A DNA stretch of 64,000 nucleotides from Bimuria novae-zelandiae CBS 107.79 (lineage: Eukaryota; Ascomycota; Dothideomycetes; Pleosporales; Didymosphaeriaceae): positions 552,795 to 616,794 of the forward strand of contig ML976658.1 of assembly GCA_010015655.1 (NCBI GenBank). Reading direction: 5' to 3'. Positions 12,499 through 22,976 of this stretch are shown one piece after another; the stretch's first letter is position 1, and each line of letters begins with the position of its first letter. The notes under the pieces are model-generated. The model was not told where the DNA came from and did not search any database. It saw only the letters and a program-made list of their open reading frames with translations. The position numbers and the translations under genes are program-made.

Positions 12499-13328
12499 TT
12501 AGAACTCGCGCAGGTGCTTACGACCTTCGCTGACGAGGCTTTTCCTAACCAAGCCGACGAGATCAGCGAACCTCTCAGCGAACATCTTCGCAGCGGCAGA
12601 GTACACCGCCGGGCCCGGAATTTTATAGCTAGACACATCCCCAAAGATGTTGACCATGAGCCCCGCGTCATCAGCCTTGTACAGCGCATCTGCCGCTGTA
12701 CCCGTCGGGGTGGCAGAGCCGCCGCCGGCCACCTCAATGTTAATGCACTTAGGGTAGTTCTGGGCGCCGCTCGCCTGGCCGGCCGAGTGCAGAGCGATCA
12801 GCTCGTGACGGAGCACGTACTGGCCGTCCGCGATGTCGCTCGGGATGGTGACAGTCCACGTCTGGTTGTTGGCGATGAGTTTGTCGGAGGCCTACTGACC
12901 GGCCTCGATGCCGGCCTCATCGATCTTGAAGAACTGGAGGTCGCTGAGCTTCGCGGTGGTGGCGTCGGCTACCTTGGCGAGGTAGTCGATGATCAGGCCC
13001 TTGTGGCTCTCGGGCCAGGTTGTTCACTGGATATCAATCTTGCCGCCGGCCTTCACGGAAGCGACCTTCGCGCCCGGGGTGGCATCCTTGTGGCAGGCGA
13101 TCTTGGTGGCATCGCCGTACATGGACGGCTCAACGAAGCCGTTATCCAAGCAATTGGGGGCAAGACCACTCGATAACCTCTGGAGCGGGGGATGCGTACT
13201 AGAAGCTGGGGTCATAGGCGGTGTAGGGAGTGCCGTCCACGGCGATAGCATCCAAGTGGCCGTGAGCTGCGACGGTCGAAGCCAAAGCACCGATGAAGGT
13301 GGCAGCCTAAATCTTGGAGAAAGACATT
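12499..13328 (-). pseudogene. AA9 lytic polysaccharide monooxygenase, broken by four stops and a frameshift
   Basis: AA9 enzymes are secreted copper oxygenases that cleave cellulose. The start is at 13328 and a signal peptide ends VAA, leaving His as mature residue 1, half of the copper brace (HGHLDAI). Further family landmarks: NGFVEPSMYGDATKIACHKD, TWPESHKG with the next His, [43 protein letters not shown] and [11 protein letters not shown] with the axial Tyr. Breaks: TAG at codon 7, TAG in the PSF-YASP segment, one extra T near 13157-13159 (QLL to DNGF), TGA where Trp is expected before TTWPESH, and TAG where Trp is expected before ASDKLI. The last stretch may run past the ancestral stop. 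GC content is otherwise normal. A TATA-like site survives upstream. Confidence 0.9.
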
Positions 13329-13514
13329 GCGAATGAACGTTGGTTTGGAATGGATGTGGTGACGAAGGACAGCTTAAGCTTCGAGGTCAACGAAGGTGGT
13401 GAAGAAATGACTTCAGTCGACGAAGTTGTGAAATGAATGGAAGTGTCGAAAAGACTGTAAAAGAGTGAACTGCAAGGCGCTGTGGTGAGTGATGGAGGGG
13501 AGCTACCAATGCAG

Positions 13515-13522
13515 CTTATATA
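13515..13522 (-). promoter_or_regulatory. TATA-like element of the AA9 pseudogene
   Basis: TATATAAG on the minus strand lies about 190 bp upstream of the AA9 start codon. It is the only such box nearby. The promoter seems preserved although the gene is broken. Confidence 0.4.
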
Positions 13523-13790
13523 CTATAGGCACCCATGGTGTGGGGGGCTTGTCAACAACGTCCTCGGCATGCCAAACGCGCGGCCGCGATGTCCACTCAT
13601 CTCCTAGTCCCACTGTCAAATTTGCGACACTCTGTCCGTTCCCGCTGAAGCGAGCGGCAGTGGCTTCCAGAGCAACGATCTCTGCCTGACATGGTCAGTC
13701 CACAAGCCAAGCATCGATAGGGCTGAGCGCAGTCGTGTTTCATAGTCCAACGTTTGCTTGAGAACCCAGGTCTGCGGTAAAATGGTAAAA

Positions 13791-14152
13791 TGTTAGGAAC
13801 TGTAATTAGCACCACACAGCAAGGCCCCAGGGCGCCTATGGGTCTTATGGTGACCAATGGTGGCACAGTACAGGAGAGTCACGTGACTGCTCGACGAGCT
13901 CGACTTGAGCAGATCGAGTAGGCCAGGTATATAGGAGCTCGAAGATAAACTTCTATCTTCGTGTTCAACCTGTTTATCAATCTATCGTTTGGATTTGACT
14001 CAGGCTCTTGTTGATTTGATATCTCACGACTTCGATACCAACGCCCCATTGACAAGCGCAAGCTATCAATACCCCTCTCCTGCCTAACAATACTCCTGCC
14101 CGAGAACCAACCTTTGATCCTGTAGTGCCAGCTACCCCTCAGGGTTTTAACA
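13791..14152. repeat. Solo LTR of a Gypsy family, not RIP-mutated
   Basis: A 362-bp element starting TGTTAGG and ending TTTTAACA, flanked by a perfect 5-bp duplication TAAAA (13786-13790 and 14153-14157). It follows the order of the 426-bp LTR at 15647: a CACGTGACTGCTCGAC block, a TATATAGG box (13927-13934), an AACCTGTTTATCAATCTAT stretch, and a CGAGAACCAACC motif near the end. It keeps high GC and CA/TG dinucleotides, so it escaped RIP. It lacks the long hairpin arms of the other LTR. Confidence 0.88.
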
Positions 14153-14687
14153 TAAAACAGCATGGGTTAGCTTGTGAGATCGACATAAGCAAAGTGTTTA
14201 ACGCCGGACGAGAAGGCATCTCGAAAGATAGAGCTCGGTGGCCCAACCGTTTAGATCCAGCCAGCAGGAAGGACTATTGGGCTCGCAGTTTCTTATTCGA
14301 ATATGGAATATGGTAACGAGGGCTATCCGCATGTGTAGACGTGATCGTGGTTGTACTCATGGAGGGACGTGGAGGTGGCGAACGGTCGGAACAACCACGC
14401 CCGAACTACGAAGGAGCTCGTTTTTATTGATTCGCCCTTGGCGCACGCCCTACCTGGCCATCCGCCATATTGTAACTTCAAATCTCTCTTTATAATCTAC
14501 TTACCTATAATATTCTATATATATTAAAAATATACCTATTTCTCGTCGCAAGCCTTATAAGTATAAAGTCTAAAAACTTCAGACGAAAAAGACCACAAAA
14601 CGCGAACTTACCGCGGTAGAAAGAGCTTTCGCAGTCGGCGCGTCAGTTTTCGGCACAGCAACAAATATAGAGATCGCAGAACTCTTT
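14153..14687. other. Region between the solo LTR and a transposase fragment
   Basis: No gene recognised. It becomes AT-rich after about 14460. It may include the remains of the fragment's 5' end. Confidence 0.45.
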
Positions 14688-14999
14688 ATGCCGCCCGCCA
14701 GCAAAAGTACAATTGCGAAGCTTATACAGCGAGTTACTGCAAGAGCAGAAGAAGAAGGACTTCCTATCACAGATCCATCTCTCTATGAAACAGTGTCAGG
14801 TCGTGGCAGGAAGGCATTGTTGACGGATGCGCAGAAGCAGCGCATCATCGCCATCGTCACCCAGGATCGCGCACACCGCGAGAAGGAGCCTCTACAGGCA
14901 ATTAAGGATGGAGATTTCGATAAGCTACCGCCTATAAACGTCTCTACGTTCGAAAACGTTATGTATAAAGCGGGGTACGCATGCAGAAAACCTAGGTAG
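14688..14999 (+). pseudogene. Tc1/mariner-type transposase, N-terminal fragment
   Basis: A 103-residue open frame from ATG at 14688, basic and helical, reading like the N-terminal helix-turn-helix half of fungal Tc1/mariner transposases: a KSTIAKLIQRV start, SGRGRKALLTDAQKQRI, then NVSTFENVMYKAGYACRKPR. In intact relatives this is followed by a WKP motif and the DDE catalytic domain. Here a stop comes straight after KPR and the following DNA is AT-rich, so the catalytic domain is missing. Probably truncated by deletion or by the start of the RIP-mutated block. Confidence 0.65.
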
Positions 15000-15646
15000 A
15001 AACTACTATTAATAAATAATAAAATATAAAATTATTATACGTGGGCGCTCGCGCATAACCCTAATTAGTATAAATATAATAATAGCTTAAAATTTAACTT
15101 TAGAAATTATATATATATAAATAAAACTTTAGCTTAAATTAATAATGTTATGAGGCTCTCACACCTTGTTCCGATCTGGGTTAGGGCGGTAAGGTATCGT
15201 GGTGCTTTACAGATTATTTAATAGTATAAGTTAATGCGACACTTAGCGCGAGGCTAGACAATCTAATCTTATAATAAAGTAAGATAACTATTAGTCTGTA
15301 TAAGAGAACGTACTTGCATAAAAAATATATAAGTTAACTATAAAGAGCGTAATAAGGAAAACTATCTTATATATATACCCGCGTGCTTAGTTACTTAGTA
15401 CTACTAATTAACTAAGTAGTCACGTGCCTTGCTTTATTACTTAGTACTACTAATTAACTAAGTAGTTACGTGACCTTAAGGTTAGCTCTTTAGCGCACTT
15501 ATTAACCCGTTCCTTAATTGCCCATCCGCCTATTATCTTATTCTAGTTCGTAACACTATCCTTCCCTTCCTAGTCTTCGTCCGCGAAGAACTATACCTAC
15601 TAACTAAACAACTAGCACTTATCGTCGTCGCGAACTTATATCTGCT
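15000..15646. other. AT-rich RIP-mutated spacer
   Basis: Very AT-rich sequence dominated by TA steps, with stops in all frames. It holds a 36-bp direct repeat (listed separately) and no gene. Probably old repeat DNA. Confidence 0.6.
15391..15472. repeat. Two direct copies of a 36-bp AT-rich repeat
   Basis: Copies at 15391-15426 and 15437-15472 differ by one base (CACGTG against TACGTG near the end). Each contains an internal inverted pair ACTTAGT/ACTAAGT around TACTACTAATTA, so each could fold into a hairpin. Confidence 0.85.
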
Positions 15647-16072
15647 TGTTAAGATCCAATCTTACAGACACTTGGCTAGGCTCTAGAGTGCCCATGGTCT
15701 ACAGGCGACCAATAGGGGCAGCTTACCTGGAAGGTCACGTGACTGCTCGACATGCTCGAAGCGAGCAAGTCGAGCAGGCGCAAAAGCCAAGACATCTGCT
15801 CGCTATGCTCGCTTCGAGCATGTCGAGCAGAGGAAGTATATAGGAACGCAAGAAGGAGTCTCTTCTACTTATATTTAACCTATTTATTAATCTATTATTT
15901 AGATCTAAATAAGCAACCTTGTTAATTTAATTATATTATACACACTTTTAATATTAACGCCCTAGTAATAAGCGCGAGCTATTACTATAACCTTCTTTTA
16001 TCTTACTAGTACTCTTGCCTAAGAACTAACTATAGTCCCTTAGGGATTAGCTATCTCTTTAGGAGTTTAACA
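15647..16072 (+). repeat. 5' LTR of the Gypsy element
   Basis: 426 bp, TG...CA ends. Its U3 holds a perfect inverted repeat (arms 15743-15767 and 15806-15830) followed by a TATATAGG box at 15837-15844. It is less mutated in its first half than in its second. Confidence 0.92.
15743..15830. repeat. Perfect 25-bp inverted repeat in LTR U3
   Basis: Arms 15743-15767 and 15806-15830 are exact reverse complements, starting CTGCTCGACATGCTCGAAGC, separated by 38 bp. The arm itself contains TGCTCGA/TCGAGCA units, so several hairpins are possible. In the 3' LTR the same arms carry several substitutions (CTTTAAGCATGTAGAG), so the perfect version survives only in the 5' copy. Confidence 0.9.
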
Positions 16073-16129
16073 TCTTAAACACCCTTAATATAAGTACTAC
16101 TAAGACCCCTACCTCTTTTATAGCTTCGG

Positions 16130-19100
16130 ATAACTATGTCACCCCTATAAGTGATGGCAAGAATAAGGCACACAAACCTAACTTATATAATAATAATTAT
16201 ACCCTTCTTAACACTTAGCTCTTATAGCTAGACCTTTACTTCTTTAACTAGAACTAAGACCTTAAAGATAAGAAGAAAGTTATCTTCGCCGTAACCTATA
16301 TGCAAGAAAGCACTAAAGAATAGATCTATCCTTACTTAGTTAAATACTTAGATATAGATCACGATAATAAGGACGAGGACTATATTATTAATAACGCTAA
16401 CGCAATTAATATTATTAAAGACTACGCTAACTTTAAAAAATACTTTTAATAAATATTTAGAATTACTAATAAAACAGCTATTATTAGACGTGCGATCTAG
16501 ATAATTAAATAACATTAATTTATAGCTAAATACGTAGCCGAGTTTCGCAAGTATACTATATAACTTAACTAGGAGGATAAATCTTTTAAAACTATATACT
16601 AATAAGGTCTTAAATATAATATGCGAGAGGAACTCTTTCGTAGTAGTATAAAAATAAAGACTTTAGAGGAACTATACAAAGAGACTATCTATATTAATAA
16701 GGAATAGTTCGCCTTGCACGAGGAATTCCGTAAGAACCTAAGAAACGCTAGTTTTAAATAATAGGCACCTGTAGTCTATAGGACGCTACTAAAAGTACCT
16801 TAACGCTAGCAACGTAACTATTATAGACCCTAACTTATAAAAAATATTTAGTTTAATAACCTAGAAAAGGGAACAGGAAAGACTATAGGCTTCTAAAAGC
16901 CTAACTAACGTATCTTAGATAGAACCTAATAATAGGGGACCGAGACGCATAAATGTTTTATATATAGTAAACTAGGCCACATCGCTAGGAACTATAGATC
17001 TAAGAATAAGATTATTAGGTAGCTAAACGTACTAATTATTAATAAAAAAGAAACTACTAATAAAGAATAGCAGGTAATAGACGCTATTAAGCAAATTAAT
17101 ATCTATAACGAAGAATTAGAGTAATTAGAATTACCTAACTTATACCTTTATAAGGATGCAGACAAAGGTTCGAACAAAAAGAGAAAAAAGAAGGAAATAA
17201 TACTTTAATTTCTTTTACCTTACCTAAGCTAGAGTAAACCTGTTACTAGTAAGACGATAAATATTTTTAACTTCTTAAAGAAATACTAACTAAGGGAAGG
17301 AGACTTCGGGTTTATAGTAATAAAATAATAAGACTATATAGCCGCATTTTACTATGCTTACTAACCTAACTTAGTTAGTAAAGCAGAATAAGAATAGGCA
17401 GACTATTACTACGCCTATAAAGACCCTAAAAAAAGTACCTAAACGAAAGCCCGAACTATAAACTACAGTACAACCTAGACCACCGTAACCCTACGCATGA
17501 GACCCTACGATAGACTCTATGCAGGGAAGACTAATATACCTTTTATTACTAAGCTAAGGAATATAGCTACTTTCCCCGAATATACTAACGGTGTAAATAG
17601 AAGTGGTTTAACTACCCTATCGCCTACTATAATGTTTACCTTTAGGATAATCGCGAAACGTAATACTTTTTATACTTTAACTAAGCGCTAAACTAAGTAA
17701 TATTACTACTAGTTAATAGAAAATGCGCATTAGACAAATAGTAAATATACTTATACCCTAATTATAAAGAATATAAAGAGTAAAAGGGAAAGTATAGGTT
17801 TAATCGCATACTAAAAGGGACTATAACCCTTAAGATTAAAATAGTAATAAAGAAAGAAGATAGTAAAGCTCTCCTAAAAAAAGTACCATAGTAGTCTTAG
17901 GAGAAGAAAAGTAAAGGACACCTTAAGCCCACAAAGCTACCTACAGAAAAGATGTCTTTTTTAGACCTAGGCTTAGGCGGGAAAACGCCTTTAAAGAACT
18001 AAATGCTATAAATAGTTAGATATCAGTTAAGCTACTAGTATAGCTTAAAAGAACATAAATAAAAGCCATGCTAGACTTAGGAGCACAGGAGAATTATGTG
18101 TTAAGAAAAGCACTTAATAAATTAGAACTCTATAAGCGTAAAAAGGCTATACCTTATGCTATCTATGTCGCAAATAGATAACTAATGCCTGGCAAAGTAA
18201 TAATCGAATACGAGGTTAAGACCACCCTTCCAATTTATAGATACTAGGAATTAATTACCCTTAACGTTATTAAGGAAGCTAATTATAATATAATTTTAAA
18301 ATTACCTTAATTAAGGAAGCACAACCCTATAATTAACAAAAAAAAAAGAGCTATCCTTTAAGCGCTATAACTGTGTATTATAAGTAAAGCCTACGCATCG
18401 ATAAAGCATAATAGTAAATAAGAGAGCTATTAATAACATAGTCTTATAATTATAAGTTAATAAACACGAAACTAACTTAGTAGACGCTGGCAGGAACTAC
18501 TAGGTTATAAAGTATAAGTACGAAGAGAATAGCACACCTTTTAATATTCCTAATAAATATAAAGAATAGAGTTATTTGTTTTAAGAAGAGAAAGGAGTAA
18601 ACGCCCTTCCTAAGTATATATACTAAAATTATTATATTGTTCTTAAAGAGGGAAAAACGCCACCTTTTAGACTACTATACGGATAAAGCGTAAAAGAACT
18701 CTAATAGACACGTAAATTCTTAAAGAAAGCCCTTAAAAAGTAATAAATACGTAAGTTAGAATTATTAGTAGTATTACTCTTAATATTTGTTGCAAAGAAG
18801 GATAGAACACAACGTCTATATATTAACTATAAAAGGCTAAATAATATAACGATAAAAAACAGATACCTACTACTAAATATATAAGAGTCTCGAGACAGGC
18901 TAGGACGAGCTAAGATATTCACACAATTCGACCTATAAGACGGATACCACCTTATACGAATAGTAATAGGTAACGAGTAGAAGATAGCCTTTTAAACTAG
19001 ATATAGACTATTTAAGTACTAAGTTATGCCTTTTAGACTTACGAACGCACTAGCAACGTTCTAAGTAATAATTAATAATATACTAAGAAACTACCTTAAC

Positions 19101-21800
19101 ATATTTATAATTACCTACCTTAACAATATCCTAGTATTTTCTAAATAAGAAAAAGATTATGTGTAACATATATAAATAGTATTATAAGCGCTAGATAGCG
19201 CTAACCTATAATTAAAGCTTAAAAAATGCAAGTTCTATGTCACGGAACTAGAGTTTCTAAGACATGTTATTAACACTAAAGGTATTTAAGTAAGCCCTTT
19301 AAAAATTAAGGAAGTAAAGAAGTAGAAATTACTTATTAATTTTAAAGAAGTATAAGCCTTCCTTAAATTTACAGGATTTAATAGACAATTTATTATAGAC
19401 TACTTTAGGATTACACTACCACTTACGAACCTTATAAAGAAAAATAAACCTTTTAATTAGATAAAAGAATACGAATAAGTATTCTAAACACTATAAAAAG
19501 CATGCATTACGCTACCTATCCTTATACACTTTTAGGATAATAAACTATTACGTATTAAAATAGACGCAAGCGACTTGGCGGCCGGAGCATGCGCAAAATA
19601 AGAAAAGAATAGCAAATAGCACCTAGTTGTATACTACGCACACAAGTTCACACTAAAAGAATTATAGTATAAAGTATACAACAAAGAACTACTCGCAATA
19701 GTAAAAGCTATTAAACACTAGAGGAACTATGCATATAGTTGTTTAAAACTTATAATCTTTACGGACTATAAGAACCTTACACGTTTTATAACTATAAAAG
19801 AACTAACCTAAAGACAAGCAAGATAGTTAGAAACACTAAAATAATATAAATTTAAAATTATATATACCTTAGGTAAAGAAAACGGACGAGCAGACGCTCT
19901 TAGCAGAATAAATAATAATAATAAAAAAGTTAAAACCTACTCCGTAATATTAAAATAAAATCCTAATAGTTTCCCAGAACTAATAGCAGAACTTAATTAA
20001 CTCCTTGTACTCACACGAGAAGTACCTAAGGAATAATAAATAGAGGTTATATAATAATACTACGACGACCCCGTGTACAGACACCTGTATCGGCGCAGGT
20101 CACTCAAAGGATCGATGTTGGCGTATCTCCTAGCAGAGGCATGTGGGAGTGCGTGTATAAGAATGTAGCCTCGAATGAATTAAGTGCCTATAGGCCTGGT
20201 ACGAAAGGATACGGAAAAGGTACTGAACTACAAAGGCCCCAAGCTCCTCTAAATACACCTCTTCCCAGATGGCTAGCTAGCACATAACTGCCATAGGTTG
20301 ACCGTCGGTCTGATAGATCCGAAATTGGTCCGATACGGATGAGTGTCGGTTTTCGGATGATCTCGAATCCTGTCTTGACTGGCCAAGGGTTCTCGTGTCG
20401 ACGAGCGATTGTTCCTGTTACAACACCCTGGCATTAGAAAAATAATAGAACTTATCTAAAGGAATTACAGTTTTAAAGGAATTAAGGAAGTAGTAACTAC
20501 CTACATCTACAAATGCGCAGAATGCTAGCGCAATAAATACGCAATATATCTCAGGTACAGAGAAATATAAGCTATTTAGATACCCACAGCACTATAGGAA
20601 GACATCGTAATAGATTTTATTATAGGATTACTAAAGTTAAAGGATCCTATAAATAGAGTAAGTTACGACGTAATACTAGTAATCGTATGCAGATTTACCA
20701 AGTACGTGGAACTACTACCTTGTAGAAAGATAACAACGGTAATAGAACTAGTATTCCTTATCCTAGATTAACTTATACAATATTATGGCATTCCTAAGAC
20801 AATTATTAGCGATAGAGACAAACTTTTTATTTTAAACTACTAAATAACACTTATAGCACTAATTAGAATAAAACGAAAACTATTAATAGTATATTATCCG
20901 TAGACCAACGGACAAACAGAACGTATAAATTAAATAATCGAAACGTACCTACGTATTTACTGTAATAACCAGAAGAATAACTAGATTTCCTTATTACTTA
21001 TAGTATAATTAGCATATAATAATAAAATATTAGCAGCAACAGGATTTACACTATTTTATATAAACTACGAAAGATATCTATATCTCTTTAACTAAACACT
21101 TCCTACAACAACTAAGATAGAAGAGGCAATAAACATGGCGGAAACTATAAAGAAAATACACACATAACTCTAAAAGAACCTTAAGAAAGCTTAATAGCAA
21201 AGTATTTCCTACACGAACTAAAAAAGAAAAATAGCACCTTAGCTAAAGAAAGGGGATAAAGCATATCTGCTTACAAAAAATCTTTAAATCTAAAAGAAAA
21301 AGCACAAGAAACTAGATTATGTTAAAATTAGGCTATTTTTTATTATTAAATAAATATTACTAATTAACTACTAATTAGAATTACTGCTAGATGCAAAGAT
21401 ACACCTAGTATTCTATATAGACTAACTTAAACCCGCAGACCCTAAAACACTAGTTAAAATAACCTTCTATTACTAGCTAGAGGAAGAAAATAAATTTAAA
21501 GTTAAAATACTCCTAGGATATAGGGAAGTAGGACGAGAAAACTTTTAAAATAATAAATTCTTATAAAAATAGTTAGTTAAGTAGAAAAGCTACCTACACT
21601 TAGAAAACATATAAGAACCTAAGTCTAAACTCTGTAAGAATTGCTAGTAACTCTTAAAAAAGGCGTAAAACAAAATTTATAATTACCACTACTATACTAG
21701 AATAATAAGAGAAAGCTTTAAAGGAAACGAGACTTACGCCACGATAATACTAAAGAAAAATACTACGCGATAGATAAAAGAGGAGTATTAGTAAAATTAT
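16130..21800 (+). pseudogene. Gypsy gag-pol, inactivated by RIP
   Basis: Encoded gag, aspartic protease, RT/RNase H and integrase before mutation. Landmarks: gag zinc knuckle near 16960-17010 with Cys changed to Tyr; protease active site near 18070 reading DLGA instead of D-S/T-GA; RT catalytic YLDD reading YLNN near 19114-19125; RNase H IDASD near 19560; integrase HHCC start HPGIRK with the C-x2-C near 20515; integrase DFI and SDRDKLF further on. All seen changes are C-to-T or G-to-A. The frame is otherwise collinear with functional relatives, so stops rather than deletions killed it. The solo LTR is an added interruption. Confidence 0.85.
20086..20422. repeat. Young solo LTR nested in the Gypsy integrase gene
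   Basis: 337 bp, starting TGTATCGG and ending CCTGTTACA, flanked by perfect 5-bp duplications ACACC (20081-20085 and 20423-20427). It is GC-balanced and keeps CA/TG, unlike the AT-rich DNA on both sides. Removing the insert plus one duplication restores a continuous integrase frame (DPVYRH joined to PGIRK). It differs from the other LTRs in the window, so it marks a further retrotransposon family. Confidence 0.92.
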
Positions 21801-22359
21801 TTAATATTCTTATTATAGACTATATGAGAGGAGAGAGCCTAATTCTAAATATAGTTATAAGATAATTACTAAGGTTAGCGTTAACCTTAAGCTCTTTAGT
21901 AACCTTTATCTCTAACGCTAAATATTACGCTTTTTATTTAGTACGCTTTTTAGCCTACTTTAATATTTTCTTATTTTATAGAAGCCGCGTTAAAACTTCT
22001 ACTAGTAACCTTTTATCTTTATCTACTTTCTTTTAATACTCCTTATAGGTTTTATCTAAGGACGCCTATAATAAGTTAATATAAGGCTTTTAGGAGCGTA
22101 CACACTTGGCACATTTTAGACAAGCGTTAGGATTAAAAGAAGGCATAATAATACAATTAGTATTAAATAAGAAATAATAATTATAAGAGATAAGATAAAG
22201 GACGCTATTATAATAAATTTTAGAGCTAAGATAGATAGCGCGGGCCTTAGAGGAAGATATTATAGTAAGAGCTAAATAAGTACGGGGTCACTAGACTTTA
22301 ACTAATTAATAGGAAAGGTTAGGTAATCCGAGGACGGATTAATTAGAGGAGGGGGATAA

Positions 22360-22785
22360 TGTTAAGATCTAATCTTATAGACACTTGGCTAGGCTCCAGA
22401 GTGCCCATGGTCTACAGGCGACTAATGGGGGCAGCTTACCTAGAAGGTCACGTGACTGCTCGACATGCTCGAAGCGAGCAAGTCGAGCAGGCGTAGAAGC
22501 CAAGACATTTGCTCGCTATGCTCGCTTTAAGCATGTAGAGCAGAGGAAGTATATAGGAACGCAAGAAGAAGTCTCTTCTACTTATATTTAACCTATTTAT
22601 TAATCTATTGTTTAGATCTAAATAAGCAACCTTATTAATTTAATCGTGCTGTATACACCTTTAATACTAACGCCCTAGTGACAAGCGCGAGCTATCACTA
22701 CAACCCTCTTTCGTCCTACTAGTACTCCTACCCGAGAACCAACCATAGTCCCTTAGGGATTAGCTATCTCTTTGGGAGTTTAACA
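22360..22785 (+). repeat. 3' LTR of the Gypsy element
   Basis: Same length and ends as the 5' LTR; starts directly after a purine tract. The two copies differ by scattered transitions. The CACGTGACTGCTCGACATGC block is conserved, while the second hairpin arm is mutated. Confidence 0.92.
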
Positions 22786-22976
22786 CATCCCCAAAAGGAA
22801 CGAGTAACGATAGCTATCGTTACAAGGCATAGGATAGTATATATAGGCATCGTGACAAATATCCCCTAAATTAGATTCTATTAGGACCTAAAGGAGGCTC
22901 TATAATGCCTGCCTCGCTAAGCTAAGAAACTTAACTAAATAAAGGTGTCTAAGATAAGAGTAGAAATAATACTTAT

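Larger units (their letters stand above)
15647..22785 (+). mobile_element. RIP-mutated Ty3/Gypsy retrotransposon with chromodomain
   Basis: A 7.1-kb element with two 426-bp LTRs (15647-16072 and 22360-22785), both TGTTAAGATC... to ...TTTAACA. A polypurine tract (about 22345-22356) precedes the 3' LTR. The interior lacks CA/TG dinucleotides and is full of TAG/TAA stops. Domain order is gag, protease, reverse transcriptase, RNase H, integrase, then a chromodomain (about 21555-21640). Order and chromodomain place it in the Ty3/Gypsy chromovirus group. No matching 5-bp duplication flanks it (CTGCT against CATCC). A younger solo LTR interrupts the integrase region at 20086-20422. Confidence 0.92.

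Noticed and set aside
12334..13176. 280-residue plus-strand frame over the AA9 pseudogene
   Set aside because: It is the antisense shadow of the LPMO; the minus strand carries all family motifs.
15642..22790. Target-site duplication for the full Gypsy element
   Set aside because: The 5-bp flanks are CTGCT and CATCC; they do not match and C-to-T change alone cannot reconcile them. Recombination with another copy or a flank deletion is more likely.
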